The translations under genes and the position numbers were made by a program. A DNA stretch of 63,729 bases from Microbacterium sp. (lineage in GTDB: Bacteria; Actinomycetota; Actinomycetes; Actinomycetales; Microbacteriaceae). Positions 52,151 through 61,660 of this stretch are shown one piece after another (position 1 is the stretch's first letter; every line of letters starts with the position of its first letter). The notes under the pieces were generated by a model. The model was not told the DNA's origin. It saw only the letters and a list, made by a program, of their open reading frames with translations, and did no database searches. The stretch spans positions 1-63,729 of the forward strand of contig JAITLM010000149.1 in the NCBI GenBank assembly GCA_031277885.1, in the 5' to 3' direction.

Positions 52151-53764
52151 TCAGCCCGCCGTGTGCAACTCGCGGCGGCGCATGAGCGTGAGCCCCGCCG
52201 CCGCGCCCACCGCGACGACGAGGACCAGCCACCAGGTGCCGCGCAGATCGACGTCGCCGTTCGTGACGATCGGGGTGACCGAGAACGGCGAGAACCGCGT
52301 CGTCCACTCCGGCAGTCCGAACAGGGGGCCGAACAGTCCGAACAGGGTGGCGAGCAGCACGAGAGCCCAGGCGATGCCCACGGTGCCGCGGGGGAGCAGC
52401 ACGAACACGAGGCCCGTCAGCACGATGAACACGCACGCCGCGAGTCCCTGCCCGAGCCCGACCACCGTGACGACCTGCGCGAGCGAGGACGCGTCCTTGT
52501 TGCCCGCGAGTCCGGCATACGCCGCGAGCATCGCCGCGACGACGATGATCGCGATCGCGAACATCGCCACGAGCAGGTAGTCGAGGAGCCACCGCACGCG
52601 CCCGACCGGCTGGGCCAGCACGCTCTCCGCCGTGCCGTGCGCCTCCTCCTGCCGTGCTCGGGCGACGATCTGCACGGCTGCGCAGGCGGCCAGGATCCCC
52701 ATCATCGTGAAGAACACCGAGACGACGGTCTCTTCGAGGTTGCCGGCCTTGCCGATCTTGTCGAGGATCTGCTGCACCGCGGGGTTCTGGCCGGAGATCT
52801 GCCCGGCGAGCCCGGACAGCTTGGTCGCCAGGAGGCCCGTGAGCGCGCCGCCGATCGCCCAGCCGATGATCGCGCCGTTGGTGAGCCGCCAGACGAGGGC
52901 ATGCGGCGTCGACAGTGCGGGCCGCGCGTGCACCCGGCCAGGGCGGGCCGGGACGAAGCCCTCGCCGATGTCGCGCACCGACTGCAGCGCCACGGCGACG
53001 ATCGCGAGGACCAGTCCGAAGGCGAGCCCGAGCAATGCGGGCCACCCGTTGTCCGTGTCGTACGGGCGGGACTGCTCGGCCCAGCCGAAGGGCGAGGCCC
53101 AGACGAGCCCGGAGCTCGTGATGCGGGTGAGGTCGTCGCTGGGGGTGCCCGCGACGTTGCCGATGCCGTTCACCAGGAACGTGCCGACCAGGATCCACAC
53201 GGTGAGCGCGTTGGCGCCGCGCGAGGTGCGCATGAGCTGCGCGGCCATGAGGCCGATCCCGAGGAACGCGATGCCGGTGGTCGCGGAGGTCGCGCCCATG
53301 AGCCAGGATCCGGGGGCGTCGAGCTTGGACCCGATCAGCGCGAGCGCGACCAGCACGCCGAGCACGACGTTCGCGGCGACGCCGTGGATGATCGTCGCGA
53401 TGGTGGGCAGGGCGCGCCCGACGGGCGTGGCGGCGACGAGCTCGGCCCGTCCGGCCTCCTCGTCGCCGCGCGTGTGGCGCACGGCCAGGAACGTGCTCAT
53501 CAGCGCCGCGAGCATCGTCAGCCAGGGCAGGATCTCGAAGGAGAGGAACTGCCCCTCCGAGGCGCCGGAGGGGAGGCCGCGGAACATCATGATGACGGGG
53601 TTCGCCATCACGGCCGAGAGCACCTCGACCCGGTCGGTGTGCGTGGCGTAGGACTGCGTGACCCCGGCGTAGCCGGCGAAGGCCATCAGGACCGTGGCGA
53701 GGATCCACAGGAGCACCTGCAGCCAGTCGCGGCGCAGGCGCTGCCGGAGCAGGGCGCCCATCAT
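52151..53764 (-). CDS. ABC exporter permease (antibiotic/polyketide exporter type)
   Basis: A 537-residue membrane protein with twelve predicted helices in two halves, resembling tetronasin-type and other drug-export permeases of actinobacteria. GSWLMGATSATTGIAFLGIG and AESVLAQPVGRVRWLLDYLL are typical. The ATG at 53764 overlaps the ATPase stop (ATGA). With that ATPase it forms an exporter of unknown, probably hydrophobic, substrate. Confidence 0.87.
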   Translation of the reverse strand: MMGALLRQRLRRDWLQVLLWILATVLMAFAGYAGVTQSYATHTDRVEVLSAVMANPVIMMFRGLPSGASEGQFLSFEILPWLTMLAALMSTFLAVRHTRGDEEAGRAELVAATPVGRALPTIATIIHGVAANVVLGVLVALALIGSKLDAPGSWLMGATSATTGIAFLGIGLMAAQLMRTSRGANALTVWILVGTFLVNGIGNVAGTPSDDLTRITSSGLVWASPFGWAEQSRPYDTDNGWPALLGLAFGLVLAIVAVALQSVRDIGEGFVPARPGRVHARPALSTPHALVWRLTNGAIIGWAIGGALTGLLATKLSGLAGQISGQNPAVQQILDKIGKAGNLEETVVSVFFTMMGILAACAAVQIVARARQEEAHGTAESVLAQPVGRVRWLLDYLLVAMFAIAIIVVAAMLAAYAGLAGNKDASSLAQVVTVVGLGQGLAACVFIVLTGLVFVLLPRGTVGIAWALVLLATLFGLFGPLFGLPEWTTRFSPFSVTPIVTNGDVDLRGTWWLVLVVAVGAAAGLTLMRRRELHTAG

Positions 53765-54741
53765 GACTCCTTCGCGGCGGCGCGGCGCGAGGCGCGCGTG
53801 CCGGAGCCGGCCGAGGGGTCGTCCTCGGCGGCGCGGAGGGCGGCGAGGTCGTCGCCGTAGTGCCGCAGGAACAGCTCCTCGAGGGAGGGCGGCTCGATCC
53901 GCAGGCCCGTCACGCTGCGCTGGGCGAGCACGGGGAGCACGGCCGGGATCGCGTCGCTGTCGACCGTGAACCGCGCGCGGCCGTCGTCGATCATGCCGTC
54001 GTGCGCCCCCGGGATCCCGGCGAGGGCGGATTCGTCGGCGGCCTCGAACGAGACCTCGGTGCGGGTGAGGTGGCGGAGCTCGGGAAGCGTGCCGGACTCG
54101 ACGATCTTCCCGGCGCGGATGATGCTGACCCGGTCGCAGAGCAGCTCGACCTCGGACAGGATGTGGCTGGACAGCAGGACCGTCGCGCCGGAGCGCCGGA
54201 TCCGCTGCACCTCGTCGCGGAAGACGACCTCCATGAGCGGATCCAGTCCGCTCGTCGGCTCGTCGAGGATGTAGAGGTCGGCGGGGACGGCGAACGCCGC
54301 GATGAGCGCGACCTTCTGCCGGTTGCCCTTGGAGTAGGCGCGGCCCTTCTTGCGCGGGTCGAACTGGAACGCCGTCATGAGCCGCTCCCGCTCGGCGCGG
54401 TAGCCCTGGTCCTTGGTCGTCGCGCCCCGCAGGCGGGCGAGGAAGTCGATCGCCTCGCCGCCGGAGAGGTTCGGCCAGACGCTGACGTCGCCGGGCACAT
54501 AGGCGACGCGGCGGTGGATGCCGACGGCCGCGGTCCACGGGTCGTCGCCGAAGACCGTGGCGGATCCGCCGGTCTTGCGCGCGAGACCCAGCAGGATCCT
54601 GATCGTGGTGGACTTGCCGGCCCCGTTCGGGCCGAGGAAGCCGTGCACCTGGCCCTCGTCGACACTGAGGTCCAGCCCGTCGAGCGCATGCACGCGGCCA
54701 TAGTGCTTGGTGAGGCCGTCGGTGCGGATGATCGTGTTCAT
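53761..54741 (-). CDS. ABC exporter ATPase (DrrA-like)
   Basis: A 326-residue ATPase. The Walker A GPNGAGKST lies in FLGPNGAGKSTTIRILLGLA, the signature is YSKGNRQKVALIAAFA and Walker B is LYILDEPTSGLDP. The signature reads SKGN in place of the usual LSGGQ, as in this exporter subfamily. The C-terminal domain, about 220-326, is typical of DrrA-type proteins. It is the first gene of the exporter-regulator operon. Confidence 0.92.
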   Translation of the reverse strand: MNTIIRTDGLTKHYGRVHALDGLDLSVDEGQVHGFLGPNGAGKSTTIRILLGLARKTGGSATVFGDDPWTAAVGIHRRVAYVPGDVSVWPNLSGGEAIDFLARLRGATTKDQGYRAERERLMTAFQFDPRKKGRAYSKGNRQKVALIAAFAVPADLYILDEPTSGLDPLMEVVFRDEVQRIRRSGATVLLSSHILSEVELLCDRVSIIRAGKIVESGTLPELRHLTRTEVSFEAADESALAGIPGAHDGMIDDGRARFTVDSDAIPAVLPVLAQRSVTGLRIEPPSLEELFLRHYGDDLAALRAAEDDPSAGSGTRASRRAAAKES

Positions 54742-54858
54742 GGCGGCGATGCTACGCCGATTTCACAAATTCGTGAAGGAAGTGAAGCGCATGGATTCCG
54801 TGAGGATCGTCAGGCGGGTGCTCGATGTTCTGGGCGCGTCCGTGGTCCCTCTGGCCCG

Positions 54859-54946
54859 GTTTGGGGCGTGGTCTGTCGTTTTGGGGCGCAGGGTGCCGGG
54901 ATCTCCCGGTGAGACGCGCCCCAAAACGAGGTGGGGCGCCCCAAAC
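54859..54946. repeat. Palindromic repeat family E (nested hairpin)
   Basis: Inner arms CGTTTTGGGGCGC (54877-54889) and GCGCCCCAAAACG (54916-54928) are perfect. Outer arms GTTTGGGGCG (54859-54868) and CGCCCCAAAC (54937-54946) are also perfect. It lies downstream of the molybdoenzyme gene on the minus strand. Confidence 0.9.
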
Positions 54947-55009
54947 AGGGGGAGGAGCCGACGAAGGACCCGGGGCCGGACACCCGGAGCCGGGGCCGGA
55001 CGAGCCGGG

Positions 55010-56569
55010 TCAGGCGTTCACGGTCACGCTGACCGTGTGCCAGCCGGTCGCGCCGTCGGGGGCCGGGGGCGCCATCTGCTCGGTCTGCACCGTGCCGTCG
55101 GCGCCGATCGCCCGGCAGCGGAGCACGCGCTGGCCCGCGGCGGCGCTCCAGGGGAGGCGCCACTGCACCCAGGTGTCGGCGGAGATTGCCGGAGCCAGCT
55201 CGGCCCGCTGCCACGGGCCGTCGTCGACCTGCACCTCGACCCCGGAGATCCCTTCGTGCGGCTGCCAGGCCACGCCGGCGATGACGGCGTCGCCGGCCGT
55301 GATCGCTCGGTTCTGGCGCGGCACGTCGATGCGGGAGGACAGCTTGATCGGGCCGCGCGGGGACCAGCCCCGATCCGTCCAGTACGCGGTCGCGCGATCG
55401 AAGCGGGTGACCTCCAGATCCGTGACCCACTTCGTCGCGGAGACGTATCCGTAGAGACCGGGCACGACCATCCGCACCGGGAAGCCGTGCTCGAAGGGCA
55501 GCGGCTGGCCGTTCATGCCGATCGCGAGCAGCGCGTTGCGGTCGTCGGTCAGGGTCTCGAGCGGTGTGCCCGCGGTGAAGCCGTCGACCGAGGTCGAGAG
55601 CACCATGTCCGCGTCGGCGGAGGGCTGCGCCTTCGCGAGGAGCTCCCGGATCGGGTAGCCGAGCCAGACGGCGTTGCCGACGAGGTCGCCACCCACATCG
55701 TTCGACACGCAGGACAGCGTCGCCGCCGACTCCACGAGCGGCAGGGCGAGCAACTGGTCCCAGGTGAGGATGACCTCGTGCGCGACCAGACCGTGGATGC
55801 GCAGCTTCCACTGCGCCGGATCCACCTGCGGGACGATGAGCGCCGTGTCGATGCGGTAGAAGTCGGCGTTCGGGGTGATCAGCGGGGTGATGCCGTCGAC
55901 CTTCAACGCGGCGCCCGCGGGGACCGGAGGGGCCGGCTTCGCCGGCTTCGGCAGGTGGAGTGCGGCGCGCACCGCACCGACCGCGACGGATCCGGCTCGG
56001 CCCGCGGTCGCCGCGACGGCGGCGAGGACTCCGATCGCCGCGGCGCCGACGGTCCAGGCGAGGAAGCGGCGACGGGAGGTGCCGGCGCCCGCCGCGGCAG
56101 CCGCTCCGGATCCCGTCCCCGCGATCGTCTCGGGCAGCCGTCGCACGAGCATCCGCAGCACGACGGCCGCGACGATCCCTGCCAGCAGCGCGGGCAGCCA
56201 CGAGAGAGGCGCCGCGTCGGCGCGCAGTGGTGCGATCACGGCGACGGCGACCCCCAGCACCACGAATCCGGTGACGCCGATGCCGCGCCAGCGCCGCTCG
56301 CAGATCCCGAGGGCTCCCGCCGCGGCGAGCAGCACGATCGCGATCCCGGTGAGCAGCGCCGCCTTGTCCCCGGTGCCGAACCACGCGATCGCCGTGTCCT
56401 TCGCCCAGGCGGGCGCGGCGTCGATGAGGAACCCGCCGACGACCGCGAACGGGCTCGACGAGGGCGCGAGCAGCGTCGCCGCGAGCTCGCCGAGGCCGAT
56501 GCCGAGCAGGGCCGCCGCGACGCCGGCCGCGGCGGACAGCGCCCTGTCGCGCGACGCGGATCCGGTCAT
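55010..56569 (-). CDS. Membrane-bound molybdopterin oxidoreductase (sulfite oxidase family)
   Basis: A 519-residue protein. Four or five membrane helices cover about 10-195, interrupted by a cytoplasmic SRRRFLAW stretch resembling a twin-arginine-like signal. A sulfite-oxidase-type molybdopterin domain follows at about 225-400, with the Mo-ligating Cys in ATLSCVSNDVGG. An Ig-like dimerisation domain spans about 405-519. The catalytic domain is probably outside the cell. Members reduce or oxidise small S- or N-oxides; the true substrate is unknown. Confidence 0.87.
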   Translation of the reverse strand: MTGSASRDRALSAAAGVAAALLGIGLGELAATLLAPSSSPFAVVGGFLIDAAPAWAKDTAIAWFGTGDKAALLTGIAIVLLAAAGALGICERRWRGIGVTGFVVLGVAVAVIAPLRADAAPLSWLPALLAGIVAAVVLRMLVRRLPETIAGTGSGAAAAAGAGTSRRRFLAWTVGAAAIGVLAAVAATAGRAGSVAVGAVRAALHLPKPAKPAPPVPAGAALKVDGITPLITPNADFYRIDTALIVPQVDPAQWKLRIHGLVAHEVILTWDQLLALPLVESAATLSCVSNDVGGDLVGNAVWLGYPIRELLAKAQPSADADMVLSTSVDGFTAGTPLETLTDDRNALLAIGMNGQPLPFEHGFPVRMVVPGLYGYVSATKWVTDLEVTRFDRATAYWTDRGWSPRGPIKLSSRIDVPRQNRAITAGDAVIAGVAWQPHEGISGVEVQVDDGPWQRAELAPAISADTWVQWRLPWSAAAGQRVLRCRAIGADGTVQTEQMAPPAPDGATGWHTVSVTVNA

Positions 56570-56638
56570 GCTCTCAGCGTAGGAACCTGCACGGGCGCCG
56601 GCGCGGGGAGATCACGGATTCGTAAGAAGTTCCCGGCA

Positions 56639-57862
56639 TCAGCCCCTGGCCCGGGTGATGCGCCCGGTCGCGGCGAGCAGGGCGAGCGCGGCCGCGAACG
56701 CGATGAGCATCGTCGCGCCCATCAGGGTCGCCGAGACCCCCGCGTGCGAGAGCAGCGGCGGCAGGAGCGCGCCCAGCAGGGCGGCGAGCGTGCCCAGCAC
56801 GGCGGAGGCGGATCCGGCTCCGCGCGTGATGCGGGACAGGGCGAGCGCGGTCAGCGTCGGATTGTTCACGCCGTGCAGACCCACGAGCACGAAGAGCGGT
56901 GCGAGCAGCCAGGGCAGCGGGCTGTGCAGCAGCGCGCTCAGCAGAACAGCCACGGCCGCCGCGCTCCCCAGCGAGAGCGAGGTCAGCACGACGCGCCGTC
57001 CGTCGATGCGGCGCTCACCGGTGCGACGGGCGAGACGGCGGCTGATCCACGCGCCGAGCACGATGCCTCCGGAGTTCATCGCGAAGATGAGCGCGAACCC
57101 CTGTGCGTCGACGCCGAACTGGTTCTGCAGCACGAAGGACGACATCTGCAGATAGGCGAAGAATCCGGCGGACGCCAGGCCGAGAGTGAGGGCGAACACC
57201 ATGAACGGGCCGTTGCCGAGCGCCGCCCCGATGCCGCGCAGGTCGTTGCCGAGCCCGCCCGTCGTCCGCTCGGCGAGCGGATGCGTCTCCGGCACGAACA
57301 GCGCGGCGGTCAGCAGGAGCAGGGCGCCGATCGCGCCCAGCGCGACGAACAGCCCGTGCCAGTCGGTGAAGGTCAGCAGCGCGCCGCCCAGCAGCGGCGC
57401 GAGCACGGGCGCCGCACCCGAGATCGCGGTGAGCGTCGCGAACCCGGCGGTCGCCTCGGATCCCTTGTACACGTCGTGCACGACCGCGCGCGCGATCGCC
57501 ATCCCGGCCGCGCCGCAGAGTCCCTGCAGCAGGCGCACCAGGATCAGCAGCTCGATCGACGGCGAGACCGCGCACACGAAGGAGGCGACCGCGAACCCTC
57601 CCACGGCCCACATCAGCGGGCGACGGCGTCCGTAGCGATCGCTGATCGGTCCCCACAGCAGCTGGCCGAGGGCGAGCCCGATCAGGCACGCGCTCATCGT
57701 CACCTGCGCGAGGGCCTCGGTGGTGTGCAGGTCGCGGCCGAGCTGGGGGAGCGCCGGGATGTACAGATCCATCGAGAGCGGCCCGAACGCGGAGAGCGCG
57801 CCGAGCGCGGGCAGCAGCGAACGGCGCGCGCGGGCGTCGCCGACCGGGGCGGCGCCGCTCAC
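56639..57862 (-). CDS. MFS multidrug transporter (Bcr/CflA type)
   Basis: A 407-residue twelve-helix transporter of the drug:H+ antiporter 1 family. GPLSMDLYIPALPQLGRDLH is the family start, GPISDRYGRRRPLMW the A-loop, and ARAVVHDVY lies in helix 5. It exports drugs such as bicyclomycin or chloramphenicol in characterised relatives. The ATG overlaps the stop of the second MFS gene, making an operon headed by the MarR regulator at 59795. Confidence 0.9.
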   Translation of the reverse strand: MSGAAPVGDARARRSLLPALGALSAFGPLSMDLYIPALPQLGRDLHTTEALAQVTMSACLIGLALGQLLWGPISDRYGRRRPLMWAVGGFAVASFVCAVSPSIELLILVRLLQGLCGAAGMAIARAVVHDVYKGSEATAGFATLTAISGAAPVLAPLLGGALLTFTDWHGLFVALGAIGALLLLTAALFVPETHPLAERTTGGLGNDLRGIGAALGNGPFMVFALTLGLASAGFFAYLQMSSFVLQNQFGVDAQGFALIFAMNSGGIVLGAWISRRLARRTGERRIDGRRVVLTSLSLGSAAAVAVLLSALLHSPLPWLLAPLFVLVGLHGVNNPTLTALALSRITRGAGSASAVLGTLAALLGALLPPLLSHAGVSATLMGATMLIAFAAALALLAATGRITRARG

Positions 57863-59352
57863 GCGCCGTCGCCCGATCCGTCGCGCTTCGTCGCGTCCGC
57901 ACGGGGCGAGCCGAGGTCGGCGTCGGCGGATCCGCCGCGGTCATCGGATCCGCCGCCGTCGGATCCAGGATCGCCGAGGTCTCCGGTCCCGTCGGGACGC
58001 GCGGTCCCCGGCCCGGCGTCCGTGCGAGGCTCGACCCGGATCGGCGTGGTCGCGCTGGTGATCGGCGGGACGAACGCGCGCTGCATCGCCTCGACCACCC
58101 GCACGGGGCGGGTCTCGTCGAGGGTGAGCAGGAAACGGGCGTCCTCGCGGCGATGCAGCCGCCCGGAGTACATCATCCAGCCCGCGCCGATCGCGAAGGA
58201 CAGGAGCCCCGCGGCGCCGCCGACCGTGATCGCGGCGCGCGGGCCGAAGGCGTCAGCCACCCAGCCCGCGATCGGGGCGCCGATCGGGGTCGCGCCCATG
58301 ACGACCGCCATGTACAGGGCGAGCACCCGGCCGCGCAGGGCCGGATCCGTGGTCGTCTGCACGTACCCGTTCGCCGTCGTGAGCATGGTGACGGTGGAGA
58401 ACCCGACGAACACGAGCGTGATCGCGTAGGACACGTAGGTCGGCATCTGCGCGGACACGATCGAGGCGACACCGAATCCTCCGGCGGCGATCATGAGCAC
58501 GCGCACCCTGGCCCGATCCCGGCGGGCCGCCAGCAGCGCCCCGGTGAGGGATCCGATCGCGAGCACCGAGCTGAGCACGCCGTAGCCGTCGGCCTGCTTG
58601 TGGAACTCGAGCGCCATGGTCGAGGCGAAGATCGGGAAGTTCATGCCGAAGGCGCCGATGAGGAACACCATCGCGAAGACGACCACGAGATCCGGGCGGC
58701 TGCCGACGTACCGCACGCCCACGATGAGCCCGCCCGCGCGGCGGTTCTTCGGACGCGGCATGAGCTCGCGGGTGCGGATCAGGAGCAGCGCCACGATCAT
58801 CGCGAGGAACGTGGCCGCGTTCGCGACGAAGACCCAGCCGGATCCGAGGGCGACGATCGCGAGGCCGCCGACGGCGGGGCCGATCAGGCGCGCCATGTTG
58901 AAGGAGGCGGAGTTCAGCGCGACCGCGTTCGAGGCGTTCTCCATCGACACCATGTCGGAGACGAACGCCTGCCGCGCAGGGGCGTCGAAGGCGTTCGCGA
59001 TGCCGAAGCACGCCGCGAACACGAGCATGAGGGGCAGCGTCATGACGTGCGTGAGCAGCAGCGCCGCGACGGTCAGGGCGAGGAGCATCAGCGTGGTCTG
59101 CGTGACGAGCAGGATCCGGCGCCGGTCGAACCGGTCGGCGACCCGGCCGGTGAGGCCGACCAGCACCAGGGGCGGTCCGAACTGCAGCGCCATCGTCGCG
59201 CCCATCGCGGTGGCGTCGTTGTGCGTGAGCTCGGTGAGCACGACCCAGTCCTGCGCGGTCGACTGCATCCAGCCGCCGATGTTCGAGACGATCGCCCCGA
59301 TGAACCAGACCCGGTAGTTGAAGACTCCGAAGGAGCGGAACATCTGGCTCAC
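57859..59352 (-). CDS. MFS transporter (MFS_3/enterobactin-exporter-like)
   Basis: A 497-residue twelve-helix protein. SFGVFNYRVWFIGAIVSNIG, WMQSTAQDWVVLTEL and VADRFDRRRILLVTQ identify the MFS_3 group. APARQAFVSDMV lies in the central region. The last 75 residues are hydrophilic, rich in Asp, Gly, Ser and Pro (GDLGDPGSDGGGSDDRGG), and their DNA holds several GGATCC sites. It overlaps both the MarR and Bcr-type genes by four bases. The substrate is unknown. Confidence 0.88.
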   Translation of the reverse strand: MSQMFRSFGVFNYRVWFIGAIVSNIGGWMQSTAQDWVVLTELTHNDATAMGATMALQFGPPLVLVGLTGRVADRFDRRRILLVTQTTLMLLALTVAALLLTHVMTLPLMLVFAACFGIANAFDAPARQAFVSDMVSMENASNAVALNSASFNMARLIGPAVGGLAIVALGSGWVFVANAATFLAMIVALLLIRTRELMPRPKNRRAGGLIVGVRYVGSRPDLVVVFAMVFLIGAFGMNFPIFASTMALEFHKQADGYGVLSSVLAIGSLTGALLAARRDRARVRVLMIAAGGFGVASIVSAQMPTYVSYAITLVFVGFSTVTMLTTANGYVQTTTDPALRGRVLALYMAVVMGATPIGAPIAGWVADAFGPRAAITVGGAAGLLSFAIGAGWMMYSGRLHRREDARFLLTLDETRPVRVVEAMQRAFVPPITSATTPIRVEPRTDAGPGTARPDGTGDLGDPGSDGGGSDDRGGSADADLGSPRADATKRDGSGDGA

Positions 59353-59795
59353 AGCTCGGCCAGCTTCCGCATCAGGATGCTGGCCTCGTGCAGGATCCGC
59401 AGCTCGTCCTCGGTCAGATCCAGCTCGGCGATCTCGGCCATCAGGAGCTGGGTGCGCCGCTCGAACGTCTCCACCACGATGGACTCTCCCGCCGGCGTGA
59501 TCTCCACGTGCACCCGGCGGCGATCCTGGTCGTCGGGGATCCGGATCGCGTAGCCCTGCTCCTCGAGGCCGGTCACGAGCGCGCTCATGGTCGGGGCGGT
59601 CACGCGCTCACGGTCGGCGAGCGCGGTGAGGGAATGGCGGCCGTGTGCGCGGAGCGCCGCGAGCACGCCGAGCTGGGCGTCGCTCATCGCGGTGTTGCGG
59701 CTGTCCACGGCGCGGACGGAGCGCAGACGGCGGGCGAGCCGGAACGTGGCGAGGCGCAGTTCGGTGGCGGTCTCGTGCAGGTTCTCAGAAGTCAT
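59349..59795 (-). CDS. MarR-family regulator of the MFS operon
   Basis: A 148-residue MarR protein. MSDAQLGVLAALRAHGRHSL, TALADRERVTAPTMSALVTG and EEQGYAIRIPDDQDRRRVHV form the winged helix. It is the first gene of the MarR-MFS-MFS operon, and the palindrome two bases upstream of its start is the likely autoregulatory site. Relatives respond to phenolic drugs that the pumps remove. Confidence 0.9.
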   Translation of the reverse strand: MTSENLHETATELRLATFRLARRLRSVRAVDSRNTAMSDAQLGVLAALRAHGRHSLTALADRERVTAPTMSALVTGLEEQGYAIRIPDDQDRRRVHVEITPAGESIVVETFERRTQLLMAEIAELDLTEDELRILHEASILMRKLAEL

Positions 59796-59797
59796 TG

Positions 59798-59816
59798 CTT
59801 AGATAGCCTAACTAAG
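59798..59816. promoter_or_regulatory. MarR operator
   Basis: CTTAGATAGCCTAACTAAG is a 19-base near-palindrome of the form CTTAG-WTA-NNN-TAW-CTAAG, immediately upstream of the MarR start, the usual position for repression of such operons. Confidence 0.75.
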
Positions 59817-59947
59817 TATTCGCCCTCGTGGGTGCGGGCCGGCGGACGGATCCGGTGGGGGAGGGGCATGGATCCGGTTTGGCAAGCGGCTGAACAAACG
59901 CCCGCGCGTCCGTTCCGCTCGCGACGCCGACCGGTGAGAATGGACGA

Positions 59948-60694
59948 ATGCCGCTCGCGCTCGAAGTCGCCGTCCAGGATGCCGCAGGAGTGCGCATCGC
60001 CCGCGAGATCGGCGCACGCCGCGTCGAGCTGACGCAGGCCCTCGCGCTCGGCGGACTCACGCCGTCGCCGGCGACGCTCGAACTCGCGGTCGAGGCGGCG
60101 GGGGAGGGCGCGGGTCCGGAGGTGCACGTCCTCGTGCGCCCGAGGGCGGGCGGATTCCACTACGACGCGGAGGAGGTCGCGACCGCGGTGCGCGACGTGC
60201 GGTGGATGCTCGCGCACGGCGCGGCCGGAGTCGTGATCGGCGCGCAGACGGCCGGCGGCGACCTCGACGCGGATGCCCTCACGCGACTGCGCGACGCGGC
60301 CCGCGAGGTGCGCGCCTACGCCCAGGTCACCCTGCACCGGGCGATCGATGCGACGCCGGATCCGCGGGCGGGGCTCGACGTGGCGCTCGCCCTGGGACTC
60401 ACCCGCGTGCTGACCTCGGGCGGAGCCTCGGCCGCCCGCGACGGACTCGGCGTGCTGCGCGCCCTCGTCTCGGCGGCAGGAGGGCGGATCGAGATCATGG
60501 CGGGCAGCGGGATCACCGCGGAGAACGCGGCCGAGATCGTCGCGACCGGCGTGGACGCGCTGCACTTCTCCGCCAAGCGCACGGTCGCCGCGGCCGGATC
60601 CGTGCGGATGGGCTCGGCGGCGGACGACGGCGGCGGCCACGAGGTCACCGACCTCGCCGAGGCCCTCGCCGTGCGCGCCGCGATCGGGCTCTGA
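59948..60694 (+). CDS. cutC: CutC-family protein
   Basis: A 248-residue TIM-barrel protein of the CutC family. ARRVELTQALALGGLTPSPA, VHVLVRPRAGGFHY and TSGGASAARDGLGVLRALV are characteristic. The family is linked to copper homeostasis in Escherichia coli, but the biochemical role is unsettled. It is a single gene. Confidence 0.88.
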   Translation: MPLALEVAVQDAAGVRIAREIGARRVELTQALALGGLTPSPATLELAVEAAGEGAGPEVHVLVRPRAGGFHYDAEEVATAVRDVRWMLAHGAAGVVIGAQTAGGDLDADALTRLRDAAREVRAYAQVTLHRAIDATPDPRAGLDVALALGLTRVLTSGGASAARDGLGVLRALVSAAGGRIEIMAGSGITAENAAEIVATGVDALHFSAKRTVAAAGSVRMGSAADDGGGHEVTDLAEALAVRAAIGL

Positions 60695-60751
60695 CCACGT
60701 CATCTGCGGACCCGATCCGCGCGCGGCGGTCCGGATCCGTAGACTCGGGGC

Positions 60752-61618
60752 ATGGCTGAGCCCCGCACCGCCGAGTTCACCGACGCACACGGCATCGCGA
60801 TCGTCTACGACGTCCACCCTGCCTCCGGCGTCGCCCCCCGCGGAGTGGTGCAGCTGCTGCACGGCGTCGGCGAGCATGCGGGCCGCTACGGCGCGATGAT
60901 CGCCGCGCTCACTGCGGCCGGCTTCACGGTCTACGCCGATGACCACCGCGGCCACGGGCGCACGGGCATGAAGCAGCACGGCGATGCGGCGAAGCTGGGC
61001 CGGCTCGGCCCCGGCGGCATGCGCGCCGTCGTCGCCGACGAGTGGCAGCTGACCGAGCTGATCCGCGCGGAGAACCCCGGGCTCCCGCTCGTGCTGCTCG
61101 GCCACTCCTGGGGATCGTTCCTCGCGCAGATGGTGCTGAACGCGCACCCGGACGCATACGACGCCGTGATCCTGACCGGATCCGCCCACCGCACCCCGGC
61201 GGACCTCAACTCGATGCCGCTGAACGCGCGGTGGAAGGGGCCGGACGCGCACGGCCTGGAATGGCTCACGCGCGATCCCGCGGTGTGGGAGGCGTTCCGC
61301 GCCGATCCGCTCACGACCGAGGTGCCGCTGCTGAAGCTGTTCGGGCCGATCGAGGCCGCGCGACTCTACGGGCGCCCGGGCAAGGACTTCCCGAACGACG
61401 TGCCGGTGCTGCTCATGGTCGGCCGGGACGACCCGGTCGGCGGACCGCGCAGCGTGCACCGTCTCGCCGACGACTACCGCAACCGCTCCGGACTCAGCGA
61501 CGTGACCACGCTCGTCTACCCCGATGCGCGCCACGAGATCTTCCACGAGCTGCAGCAGGACGAGGTGCGCGCGGACCTGCTCGCCTGGCTCGACAAGCAC
61601 ATCCCGCGCCGCGACTGA
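60752..61618 (+). CDS. Serine lipase, monoacylglycerol lipase-like (Hydrolase_4)
   Basis: A 288-residue alpha/beta hydrolase. QLLHGVGEHAGRYGAMIAAL is the lid/oxyanion segment and DDHRGHGRTG is typical of the lysophospholipase/monoglyceride lipase group. The nucleophile elbow is GHSWGS, with Trp after Ser, and the late His is in DARHEIFHEL. It probably acts on glycerides or lysophospholipids in the cytoplasm. No operon partners. Confidence 0.87.
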   Translation: MAEPRTAEFTDAHGIAIVYDVHPASGVAPRGVVQLLHGVGEHAGRYGAMIAALTAAGFTVYADDHRGHGRTGMKQHGDAAKLGRLGPGGMRAVVADEWQLTELIRAENPGLPLVLLGHSWGSFLAQMVLNAHPDAYDAVILTGSAHRTPADLNSMPLNARWKGPDAHGLEWLTRDPAVWEAFRADPLTTEVPLLKLFGPIEAARLYGRPGKDFPNDVPVLLMVGRDDPVGGPRSVHRLADDYRNRSGLSDVTTLVYPDARHEIFHELQQDEVRADLLAWLDKHIPRRD

Positions 61619-61660
61619 CCCGCGGATCCGCCGCGGCACGCCGCCGCGTAGGCTGGAGCG

